Origin: Anopheles merus
Lineage: Eukaryota; Arthropoda; Insecta; Diptera; Culicidae
Length of the DNA: 64,000 nt
Assembly (NCBI RefSeq): GCF_017562075.2
Contig: NC_054084.1
Span: 31,203,158 to 31,267,157, forward strand
Direction: 5' to 3'
Below are positions 1 to 8,418 of the stretch, piece by piece. Position numbers and translations under genes: made by a program. A model generated the notes under the pieces. That model had not been told where the DNA came from and ran no database searches. It saw nothing but the letters and a program-made list of their open reading frames with translations. Numbering within the stretch: the stretch's first letter is position 1; each line of letters opens with the position of its first letter.

Positions 1-1049
1 AAATGTTATTAATTACAAGAAGTAACTCTTTTGCTGTAAAATTATCTGCTGCGTCGTAGGTAAAGCTAGGTGCGATATGAGGGAAAAGTGTAAACAACAC
101 AAAACCTATCAGGATGCGTTCAATTCAACAGCCGCTATATGCAACGGACGTGTCTGCTGTACCTACCTGTAATAAGTGTAATTTGTTCACAGCCGGTGTA
201 ATTTTACTAATTTCACAATAAAAGTAACATTACGGGTGGTAGTGCACAATAAACTGGTGAGGATAGAATGTATTCTAAAACGAAAACAAATCCAAGCGCG
301 TCTGCGGGCGCATGACAGCACAGCACGTGCCAAGGTATATAGAGCGGTGGTAGCGTGGCGATTTAAATTGACCGTTAAAATTTATTTCGTGGGACAGATA
401 GCTGTTCTGTAGTGAAATTGGTTTGAAATGATTGTTGTTTGCACTGTTTTAACATTCGTTTCTATAACCAATACTATACCTTTACTTCTGCAACCACCTA
501 CCCGTGTAGGTCATAACGGGAATTATCATTTTATTGGTAGAAAAATGTATTATTTTAACTTACTGTATGATTCAATGATAAAATACTTCCTTTTATGTTT
601 CAACTGTATGATGTATGGTTTTGGTAGTTACATATATTTAATGCACAATAAATAGATTAACTGACACTCATAAACCGCCATAACCTTCAGATTATCAGGT
701 CGGGCATTTAAAGCTCATTCACTCTTAAGAAGAATATTTCGAGCTAGGCAACATTTTGAATATAATCTATGGATATAGGTTTATGCATTTTTATAGATAT
801 CATCACGAAATTAACTACTTAACCGAGACCAAGTCCCATTATTGTATGCATTGCCTACCCGGGTAGGTGGTCATAGAAGTAAGGGGCACAAATAAAATGT
901 TGAATTAAAAATATAGATGAACATTTCGGAAGATTCTCATTTTTTGCTATGAAATAGAAAACATGTTTTTGTAAACATTTCCAACAAATCGTGGAAACCC
1001 GGTAACGTCTTTTCTCACTACCCAAGCCAAACTATTGTTCACTATGTAA
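1..1049. other. AT-rich flank beyond the aop 3' end; no gene seen
   Basis: No convincing coding frame; the 75-codon frame at 428-655 has no recognisable domain and lies in AT-rich DNA. The stretch holds two related palindromic motifs (CCTACCCG-GTAGG at 497-510 and 854-867) and extra TTTATT hexamers. Part of it could still be distal aop 3' UTR. Confidence 0.5.
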
Positions 1050-1070
1050 GGAGTAATCCATTTTTTTCTT

Positions 1071-1076
1071 TTTATT
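1071..1076 (-). terminator. aop: Candidate aop polyadenylation signal AATAAA
   Basis: Plus-strand TTTATT is AATAAA on the minus strand, followed 40-60 bases later by a T/G-rich stretch (TAGTTTGGCTTGGGTAGTG) suitable as a downstream element. Further copies at 535-530 and 386-381 could be alternative sites. Confidence 0.5.
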
Positions 1077-1383
1077 ATTTGCTTTTATCTCATGTACCGA
1101 GCTGTACTTTTGTGTCGTACAAATAAATTCAATCATTTTTTTATACACTTAGAAACGACAAAACGATCCAATAAACTCTACTTAACACTAGTAGCCTCCC
1201 ATCATTTTGAAGGAGACGACACATCGGTGAGACGGCGTGCACTAACGGTTTGTAAGGGAAGAAGAGTGGGGGTTGTATTAGCCGATTCTTGTGATATTTG
1301 AATTATCGATGAAAAATGAAAAGAAAAAGAAAAACAAGTGCCCGATTTACATTTCCATTTAACTAAAGCGTTGTGGTTCACTA

Positions 1384-1391
1384 TATTTACA
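1384..1391 (-). promoter_or_regulatory. Pumilio-type element TGTAAATA in the 3' UTR
   Basis: Matches the Pumilio recognition consensus UGUANAUA on the minus (mRNA) strand about 310 bases before the poly(A) signal. A single 8-mer match could be chance. Confidence 0.25.
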
Positions 1392-2041
1392 AAATAATAA
1401 GAAGAAAAAGACAACTATGTTCCATAACCTATCGCGGATGTGTGTGAGAGAAAAGGGATAGAGGGGATGGAAAGAGGAGGGGAAAATGTACACAATATGA
1501 AAACTTAAAGACAAAAAACACACACTTCACACTATTTAAGGAAGATTTCGTTTGCGTTGCGATGCGTGTCGATCGCCATATCCTAAAGCCACGCTGCAGC
1601 CTCTCGTCGATCACTCTCACTCACTCAACTCGCTCTCCCTACCTAAGCTATTTCGCACATTAACTAACTGAAGAAACTAATGAAACGGAAAGAACCTAAT
1701 GCGGGAAAATCCATCCAGCATCCCTTTTGTCGCGGAGGACGAGAAAACTGCAACACCTTCCCCGATCGACTGATCAAAGTGGTAGTGTAGTAGGCCTTTT
1801 CCCGCTCGGGCAAAGGAAGGGGTGTCGATTGATGGACTGATTTTACTACCCCCGCCTAACAAACTGTTCGATCGTTTCATCATTCTCTCGCTCTGTGCTT
1901 ATTTGCTTTCATCTAACTTTAAAAGCTAAATCCTCCACACTCCTCTATCTAGAAGAAGGAAAACGTATATAAAGGGAAAGCAACCTTCACTCACTTTGCG
2001 CAAATCCTGCGAATAACCCACCCACCCACAACCAGACACCC

Positions 2042-2068
2042 CACACACACACAAACACACACACACAC
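2042..2068. repeat. CA microsatellite in the aop 3' UTR
   Basis: Interrupted CA dinucleotide run on the plus strand, so GU-rich in the aop mRNA. Confidence 0.85.
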
Positions 2069-2323
2069 GCACGCAATAAACTCTCTCACTCTCTTTCTCA
2101 CAAACAAACACGCATTGATCGTTTATCTTTTGCCTCTAGTATCCCTATAATCCTTTTTTAGTACACCTCAGTGCACTTGGTACGCGCTCTCTCTTTCTCT
2201 CTCTTTCTCTCCCTAAATCATCACATACTTATCAATCTTATATCATCGAGATGTGTGTACGGGGAAGTAAGGTGTGTTTTTTTTAAATCCTATTCTGCCT
2301 AATGGAAGCCAATTGGAAAAGTG

Positions 2324-2358
2324 TGGTACACCAATTGGAAGAGCCAATTGGTATACCA
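2324..2358 (-). promoter_or_regulatory. 3' UTR stem-loop with miR-7 seed match in the loop
   Basis: Two 15-base arms (2324-2338 and 2344-2358) flank a 5-base loop. In minus-strand RNA every position pairs, with a single U-G wobble. The loop and first stem bases read CUCUUCCA, containing UCUUCCA (plus strand 2342-2336), a 7mer-A1 match to miR-7 (seed GGAAGA). Three copies of the palindrome CCAATTGG (2309-2316, 2331-2338, 2344-2351) build the element. miR-7 repression of yan through its 3' UTR is established in Drosophila; use of this site is inference. Confidence 0.5.
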
Positions 2359-3034
2359 GGAGGGAAGTATTTTGTTTTGTTTTGTTTTGTTTTTTTTGTT
2401 AAAGATACATTAAACCTATGCGCTTGTGGCCTTTACACAGCCCCAACCCTTCCTCTACTACTGTACGCATACACACACACAGACTCGCACACATACACTT
2501 AATAGTGAATTGGGAGGGCGAATGAAACTAAACGAAAAACAATAAAAAAAATCGTCTTAACTGAGTTTTTCCACCCAAAAAAAAATAAACAAAACAGTAT
2601 TACAATAACTACAACTACATATTCGCGGCCTTAGAGTCCTAAATGAGTAACTACACGCACACATCTCACGCAAAGCACACACACACACACGTAGCAAAAC
2701 GGGGGATGGGGATCTCCTCTCTCTCGTGAGTTTTTTTGTGGTACATGTCCGCGTAACGAAACCTCGCCCACAACAATCTCTTTTTTCTTGTACTCTTTTT
2801 TCCTTTTTCGTCCTAAATTCGAACCAGCAGCCGCCACACACTCGTCCTCGTGTGTCATAAAATATCAGTAAGGTGTAATCATCATCATCTTCATCATCAT
2901 CACCCGGATGTCTCGTGTTTTCGGGGATTTCGATTGGCCATAACAGATTAACTCCCTTCTTCTTACCCTTAACTCTTAGCTTAAACCTAACAATTGACGC
3001 TACCAAAAATTAAACTATCTGTACAAAGGTGAGT

Positions 3035-3095
3035 TGTGTGTGTGTGTGTGTGTGTGAGTAGTGCATAAGTGTGCATGTGTGCGTGTGTGTGTGTG
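3035..3095. repeat. TG microsatellite pair in the aop 3' UTR
   Basis: An uninterrupted (TG)11 at 3035-3056 is followed by an interrupted TG tract at about 3067-3095. The mRNA strand is CA-rich here; CA-rich tracts are a known ligand type for hnRNP L-like proteins. Confidence 0.85.
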
Positions 3096-4158
3096 CTCCT
3101 AATAATTGGGGAAGGGGGAGAGAGAAAACACAAAAGGTGCTCTTTTTAAAAATGAGTATGTAAAAAAAAAACAAACAAAACATCGAGTTCAATATACAGG
3201 CATTAATCACTAGTTTGTTTTATATGCATAATTGCTTCCCTTCTATGTGTTTTGTGAGTGTGTAGAATAGTTGTGATACAGAGCTCTAAAATTTCAAACT
3301 TCATTTTTCAACCCCTTTTAGTTTTGTTTAGCACTTTGTCGGTTTGTTTTTTCCGTTTTGTTGCTTCATTGCTTTCCCACAACCCGCTTCTTAAACTCTG
3401 AACAGTGATTTAAAAACAAAACGTAGAACAAAAATCAGATTGGCACATATAAGTAAGGGTTTCTTCCGCTTCTTCTTCTGTCGCTCAGAAAGCTTTCTCC
3501 CGCGGGTGATTAGTGACACGGTGCCCTTCTTTTCTAATGATCAATTTTCAGCTCCTTATGATCGTGTGTAAACTGTACAAGATACAACCTAAACCGTCTC
3601 TCCCTCTCTCTCTCTGTCTCTCTCGCTCGCGCTACTCAGTCAACATGCACTCTCTTTGTTGTACTAATCCTAATTTCGAATTCTAACAGCTTCGCCGTTT
3701 GTCAATTGTTAAGCGGATGTACGCCATGGGGCGGTATAAAAGGAAAGGAAAGGAAGAACAGGGGGAAGCTCAGTACGTTCAATGGTTAACACAACTATTT
3801 AAAAAAAAACACGGTGGTAAATGGTCGCCGCCGGAGGGGACACACCAGAGAGGGGCAGCATCAGCGCATGGTGTGTGGTCGAAACAGACGGCGGACACGC
3901 GAAAAACGCGCGCGATGGCACACAGACCTGGATATTCTCCTTCTCTCTCTGTATTGCTTCAAATTGACACACCTGGCAGATGATCCTGCTGTAGTAGTGG
4001 GTAGTAGTAGTAGTGGGGGGCTTGTACTGTTGAGATCATATGCTGTTGATGCGCTGCCGCCGTCGTCATTGTTGCTGCTGCTGCTGGTTTCGCGCGTTCC
4101 TCTCCTCGCCGTTTTCTCCCGACACACCACCGCCGTTTCCCGAGCGCTCCTCCACTGC

Positions 4159-4714
4159 TTACTTGTAGTACATCGGCTCGGATTTGCTCAGATCCGTCGG
4201 CATCATGCTGTCGTCGTCGCTTTTCACGTGCATGCTGTGGTGATGCTGCTGTTGCGACTGCTGCTGGTGCGCGGACGACTCACTGTTGGCGGGTGAGGGC
4301 GTATCACGGTCGCGATCGTGCGGTTCCCGGTGGTCGTGGTCGCTCGCACCGCTCGTGCTGCTGCTTCGGCTACCGTTCCGTGCCGGGTGGTGGTGGTGTT
4401 GGTGCTGGTGATGCGGCGACGATGACGACTGGTGGTGAAGGGGATGGTCCTGCTGCTGCTGCTGCTGTTCTGCGGCGTCCTGCTGGTGGCGGGCTTCGGC
4501 CGCTGCCGCAATCGCTGCCGCAGCCGCTGCCTGCGCCTGAAGCTGCTGCTGGTGCAGATGGTGCAGGTTGCTGCTGATCGTGTGCAGCGACTGCGAGTTG
4601 ATCGACAGGGGTGTTGGCGAGGACGGAGGCGAACCAGCTTCCGACTGTTGCTGCTGCTGCTGCTGTTGCCTCAGCAGCTGAATCGTTGTCAGTCCGTTGG
4701 CATTACGAATTAGT
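4159..4714 (-). CDS. aop: aop coding exon 4: C-terminal Gln/Ala/His-rich tail, second PTDLS motif and stop (residues 729-913)
   Basis: The acceptor TTTACAG ends at 4715. The exon completes Pro729 and continues LIRNANGLTTIQLLRQ, a block resembling the fly Yan C-terminus as I recall it, then polyGln and polyAla tracts and a His-rich patch. The protein ends with PTDLSKSEPMYYK and TAA at 4161-4159. PTDLSK lies nine residues from the end and fits PxDLS(K) even better than the first copy. In-frame joining to exon 3 and absence of another acceptor nearby support the boundary. Confidence 0.9.
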
Positions 4715-6880
4715 CTGTAAATGACCATGAAGAAGCGATTAAAATGTCAAATTCACACAAAAAAGTGGATTTTTTACAGACACAAAAAAGATACTCACGG
4801 GTAGCAGTCCGTTCCGTTGACGGGCGATCCGTAGCTAAACTTGCGATCGTTCGTGCTGAGATCGGTCGGCTTGAGGTCGTCCAGGTCGGTTTCCATCTTG
4901 ATGTTGCGCTGGTGCGGCCCGCCGCCCGCTCCCCCGGCGGCCCCATTTTGTACTGCGAGATGGTGCGAATGGATAGCGGCGGCTGCAGCGGCGGCCGCGG
5001 CGGCCGCCTGATGCTGCTGCTGCAGATGATGATGGTGATGGTGCAGGGCCGATGGCGACGAGGACGGGGACGAGGACGATGGCGAGAGTGGTCCGTTCTG
5101 GGAGGCGGCAGCGGCCGCAGCCGCCGCAGCCAGATGGTGAATGTTCGCTCCGTTCGGGAGCAGCGACATGAGCGGGTTGTTGCTGCTGCCACCGTTGCTG
5201 GCCGAACCATTGCCGACGACCGAGGACGCTCCCCGGTCGCCGTTGCGCTCGCTGGCACCGCCACCACCGTTCCCGTTCGATTGGGCGGCGGCGGCTGCCG
5301 CGGCTGCCTGGCTAGCGGCCATCGTTTGGCGCAGCAGCGAGATGTTCTTGATGCTCTTCAGCTCCGTCGGATTGCGGAGGAATCTGTGGGAAGAGGAGGA
5401 GGAGAAGTGTCGCTTTAGTAATGCGCAGCCGGGGGCAAAAGATTTAAAAAAAGAGCAGAATACTTACTGGTAGCAGTGCCGCTCACCCTGCACCTTCCGG
5501 AGTATGTTGACGCGATAGTAGTAGCGCAGCGCGCGCGACATCTTGTCGTAGTTCATCGACAGGTGGTTCTTCTGCTTGCCCCACAGCTTGGCCAGCCCGG
5601 CCGGGTCGACGATCTTGAACACGCCCGTGTCGCGGCACTTCCACGCGATGTAGCTGCTGTATCGCTGGCTCGGATCGTTCAGCAGCTGCTGCAAGAAGTC
5701 CCACAGCAGGCGGCCGTCTGAAAGCGAACCGGACGAAACTGGACGTGTGACAATGGGCGGGACGGGTGTGGGGGGAAACCAAGGGTGTTGGGGTTGGTTT
5801 GTGTTTGTGTGTGTTTGGTTGGTTTAGGTTGGGTTGGGTTGTGTGTGTGTGCGATAATGGTGGTAAAAAAACAATGGGTGAGTATATATTCCCGGTTTTT
5901 GTATGTTTTTTAATGTGAAATTAATTGTGAAAGGGAGAGAGAAATGGGGACGGAGATAGTTATGGTCTCAAGTGGCCAGAGGGACAGCATGACGACATCC
6001 TTGCTATCCACTTGAGCGAGAGATAGAGAGAGAGTATAGTGTAGTGTGCGTGCCTGTAAGGTAGTGTTCTTGCGTAGCACCGTACACCAGAGAAATGGGG
6101 GAAAACATGGGGCGAAGAGGGAAAAGCACAAAAAGGACCAGAAAAGAAGGAGCAAACTTACTCGTATTGGGTTCCGGACTGTCGGGGAAGAACTCGCGCT
6201 TAACGGGCAGGAATGCGCCGGGCGTGCTGGGCGCTGAGCCGGACCCGGACGAGCCGGACGAACCGCCACCGTTCGAGGCGGCTCCCTTCAGGCCGAGCAC
6301 GGCCGCGGCCACGGCCGCAGCGGTGGCTGCTGCACTCGAGGACGAGGGTTCACGTTCACGCGAGCTGCCCCCATTGCTGCCACCGTTGCTGGACGAACCG
6401 TTCAGCAGGGACGATACCGGATACTGGAGCGTTTTCGTGTCGAGCAGCTGCAGCTGGCCGAGATGCTGCGTTTCCTTCGAGATCGGCGTGAGCGGGGGGC
6501 TCTGCTGGGGTGGATGGGTGGCAATCAGCGGCAGCTTGCTGTCCGGATGCGACAAGGGCAGCGGATGGTACCCGTTGCCGTTAGACGAGCCGGGGCCGGT
6601 CGTTGAAGTGGCGGCCGTACCATTGCCCACCGTCGCGTGCTCTTCGTCCGAGTCGGACTGATTGCTGACGCTGCTGCTGGTGCTGCTGGCGACGCTGCTA
6701 GTGGTGCTGCTGCTGCTGCTGCTGCTGATCAGCCCGTTGGTACCGTTGGTGGCCGGCCCGGCTGCTCCTCCGTTAGCGCTGCTCCCATTGCCACCGCTTC
6801 CATTGGTCGACGAGGACGTGGAAGAGGAGGACGATGAGCCCGCACCGGAGGACGACTTGGGGGGTTGCTGTTGATGGTGG

Positions 6881-6912
<32 letters not shown>

Positions 6913-7512
6913 GAACATGTTCTGCTCGCCGTGGCTCTGCGAGGGTGGGCTGCCGGCCTGCGAATCGATCGACGGCGCTGGGCTGAGTGTGACCGAGTTC
7001 GACGCCGCCATAAACTGCTGCAGGTGCGAGCTGTGAAAGAACGGGCTGTCCGGCGGGGCCAGCGCACTCCAGTTCGGCGTGGGCGGGTGGCTGTGGGGCG
7101 ACAGCGGGTAGCGGCCGGTCGGCGTGACCGGACTGCTCGGCAGATGGCGGTGCAGCGTCTGGGCGTCGCGGATCAGCATCTGCAGCACGTTGTGCAGGAC
7201 GTCGCCGGCGCCCGGGCTGCGCTCGGCCAGATCGTTCTTGGTCAGCACGCACAGTGCCTTGCCGTTCATCTGGAACAGGTCGAGATCGAACTTGGGCAGG
7301 TCGAACTCGCGCTCGCAGAAGCGCAGAAAGACGACCACCTCATCGCGGCCCCAGATGCGCGGGTCTGTGTTGAGCTGGGGCGGGAGCTGTGTCTTCAGGT
7401 CGGCCAGCGGGCTGGGCGGAGCGGGCGGGTAGCGCCAGAGTAGCTCTGAGTTCCACAGCCCCAGGGGCGGCGGGGCGTTGAGCGGGGAGAGCGGGATCGG
7501 TAGTAGCTTCAT
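4159..7512 (-). CDS. aop: ETS-domain transcriptional repressor Yan / anterior open (TEL/ETV6 class), four coding exons
   Basis: Seen: joining complement 7512-6162, 5717-5468, 5383-4799 and 4714-4159 gives one open frame of 913 codons plus TAA; all three introns are GT-AG. A SAM/Pointed domain lies at about residues 36-118 (core DLFQMNGKALCVLTKNDL) and an ETS domain at about 452-545, with recognition-helix core KMSRALRYYYR (Arg512 and Arg515 are the usual GGA-contacting arginines). The linker is Ser/Gly/Gln-rich, and the C-terminal half has polyAla, polyHis and polyGln tracts. Proline-directed sites include S127, T130, S138, T145, S156, S177 and S188. PTDLS occurs at 706-710 and 901-905. Known: Drosophila Yan is a nuclear SAM-polymerising ETS repressor inactivated by MAPK. 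The N-terminal SAM plus C-terminal ETS order and the near-identical ETS sequence make Yan the best call. The ATG at 7512 begins MKLLPIPLS, resembling the Yan N-terminus. At 913 aa it is longer than the roughly 730 aa fly protein because of the simple-sequence tracts. Confidence 0.95.
4715..4798 (-). other. aop: aop coding intron 3 (84 bp)
   Basis: Minus-strand GTGAGT...TTACAG, phase 2, AT-rich relative to the flanking exons. Joining across it completes codon Pro729 and keeps the frame open to the final stop. Confidence 0.9.
4799..5383 (-). CDS. aop: aop coding exon 3: end of the ETS domain and polyAla/polyHis region with first PTDLS motif (residues 534-729)
   Basis: The acceptor CCCACAG ends at 5384 and the donor GTGAGT starts at 4798. 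The exon completes Gln534 and continues FLRNPTELKSIKNISLLRQT, the conserved end of the Yan ETS domain, so the ETS domain is split by the intron after HCY. It then has long alanine runs (including 11 consecutive), a His6 run, an IKME motif (695-698, SUMO-consensus shape) and PTDLS at 706-710, which matches the PxDLS motif used to bind the corepressor CtBP. Codon choice and simple repeats match the other exons. Confidence 0.93.
5384..5467 (-). other. aop: aop coding intron 2 (84 bp), splitting the ETS domain
   Basis: Minus-strand GTAAGT...CCACAG, phase 2, with a CTTCCTCCTCC-type pyrimidine tract before the acceptor. It separates HCYQ from FLRNPTELK. It is exactly the same length as intron 3. 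Confidence 0.92.
5468..5717 (-). CDS. aop: aop coding exon 2: main part of the ETS DNA-binding domain (residues 451-534)
   Basis: The acceptor TTTCAG ends at 5718 and the donor GTAAGT starts at 5467. The exon completes Asn451 and then encodes GRLLWDFLQQLLND onward through the winged helix-turn-helix, including WKCRDTGVFKIVDPAGLAKL, WGKQKNHLSMNYDKMSRALR and YYYRVNILRKVQGERHCYQ. These blocks match the Yan/TEL subfamily of ETS domains almost residue for residue. The reading frame is phase-matched on both sides, one base carried in and two carried out. Confidence 0.95.
5718..6161 (-). other. aop: aop coding intron 1 (444 bp)
   Basis: Minus-strand GTAAGT...TTTCAG intron between the linker exon and the ETS exon, phase 1. 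It contains TG-rich and GGTTGG-rich simple sequence (about 5785-5860 on the plus strand). The frame stays open through the donor for 51 more codons before a stop, so retention would give a SAM-only protein lacking the ETS domain. No exon was recognised inside. Confidence 0.88.
6162..7512 (-). CDS. aop: aop coding exon 1: start codon, SAM/Pointed domain and MAPK-site linker (residues 1-450)
   Basis: ATG at 7512-7510, with G at -3 (GCAGCC before the ATG). The exon holds 450 codons plus one base and ends at the strong donor GTAAGT (GT at 6161-6160). The SAM domain has conserved blocks VVVFLRFCEREFDLPKFDLD and GAGDVLHNVLQMLI. Directly after it comes the Pro-directed block SSPVTPTGRYPLSPHSHPPT, the equivalent of the region holding fly Ser127; the serine is also residue 127 here. 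The rest is low complexity: polyGln (201-210), Ser and Gly runs, an acidic patch SDSDEE, and a VKRE motif at 437-440 that fits the SUMO-attachment consensus. Confidence 0.93.
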
Positions 7513-7775
7513 GGCTGCGGCAAAGAGGGCGGCGGCGGCAGCACTGTTGGACGATGATTGCGGAGCGCTGCTGCTGCTGCTGCGTTCGATCTCCTTCTCC
7601 TCCGGCTGACGACACCCGGACACCACTACGCTGCTGCTGCTGCTGCTGGCCTGCTGCTGATCACGACCGATGGTGGCAATCGTGCTGGCGTTCTTGTTTT
7701 GATGGTGGTGGTGGTGCTTTTGCGTTTGCTACTGACAGCAGGACGCACGTTGGAGCCAGATTGGATGATTTTTAT
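7513..7775 (-). other. aop: aop 5'-leader part of the first coding exon, with upstream splice acceptor
   Basis: On the minus strand CTTTTCCACTTGCAG ends at 7776, a strong pyrimidine-tract acceptor, so the exon carrying the start codon probably begins at 7775 and an upstream non-coding exon is spliced to it. Within this leader the frame of the protein is open without any ATG from 7728 (after TAG at 7731-7729) down to the ATG at 7512, and it reads as His, Gln, Ser and Ala runs like the protein itself. See the finding on a possible non-AUG extension. Confidence 0.6.
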
Positions 7776-8370
7776 CTGCAAGTGGAAAAGATAGAAACGG
7801 ATCGATTAGTTTCGGTGTGTATATGGAAGAAAAGGTCAAGTCAATTCTTAGCTCCAATGTTCTACATGATCGTATGTTAGGATCATCGATTTTAAGAGGC
7901 ATTACGTCATCAGACGAAACAGGAGATGTTTTCCAACATCCATCTCTGCATGTCTAGCCGAACGTTTTATGTTGAAGAGCTTTGCATAACGTATCTTCCC
8001 CCGAGTCTGGATGCTGCTGAATATCCTATTCCACCTTACACAAAAAACACACCCATCAACGGAGGGGCGAGAGAATTGAAAGGTGAAAGATAGCGAGAAT
8101 CCATCACCACTAGGGCAGGGAGAAGCACAGCCCAGTCACCGTACCACCGTACTATTAGTTACGTTTCTTTTTCGCGCCGTCGTTCTTTCTTCTTGGCAAA
8201 CGGGCAGGGCGAGATCGAAGTCGGAAAGTCTTCCCCAACCCACCACCCCGAGACACACCAGCAGATAGACACACAGGTTGGAAAAGAAGTGAAGGTAAAA
8301 AAAGCACCTCCCGACTCCCGACAACAAAACCCGATGGGAAGAAGATCCGGCGATGATCAAACTCGGAAGA

Positions 8371-8374
<4 letters not shown>

Positions 8375-8415
<41 letters not shown>
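8375..8415. repeat. (GA)20 microsatellite, with a (GAC)7 tract 80 bp further right
   Basis: Uninterrupted GA run on the plus strand. A (GAC)7 tract follows at 8496-8517. GAGAG repeats are GAGA-factor sites in insects. The position about 0.6-0.7 kb upstream of the first supported aop acceptor makes an alternative promoter conceivable but unproved. Confidence 0.85.

Positions 8416-8418
<3 letters not shown>

Larger units (their letters stand above)
1050..4158 (-). other. aop: aop 3' untranslated region (about 3.1 kb)
   Basis: Runs from the TAA at 4161-4159 to the first canonical minus-strand AATAAA (1076-1071). I found no AATAAA or ATTAAA on the minus strand between them. The stretch has CA/TG microsatellites, CT runs, a conspicuous stem-loop (2324-2358), a Pumilio-type TGTAAATA (1391-1384), a K-box-like TGTGAT (2225-2220) and several GGAAGA complements of the miR-7 seed. 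No coding frame in it looks genuine. The 3' end is inferred from the signal only; shorter forms using non-canonical signals are possible. Confidence 0.6.

Noticed and set aside
2557..3006. Minus-strand frame of 149 codons downstream of aop
   Set aside because: Lies in the 3' UTR, is Cys/Arg-rich from CA and CT tracts, and has no recognisable domain.
4744..5418. Plus-strand frame of 224 codons over the aop exons
   Set aside because: Antisense shadow of aop exon 3 and intron 3; Arg/Gly/Val-rich because it reads the complement of Ala, His and Ser repeats.
6004..6161. Continuation of aop exon 1 to a stop at 6004
   Set aside because: Passes a strong GTAAGT donor. Using the splice restores the complete ETS domain in frame, so the main product does not include this tail.
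6865..7443. Plus-strand frame of 192 codons
   Set aside because: Antisense to the SAM-domain exon of aop; no independent domain.
8375..8415. GA/CA tracts as possible CRISPR-like or regulatory arrays
   Set aside because: Simple dinucleotide microsatellites without spacers; a eukaryotic genome context makes CRISPR irrelevant.
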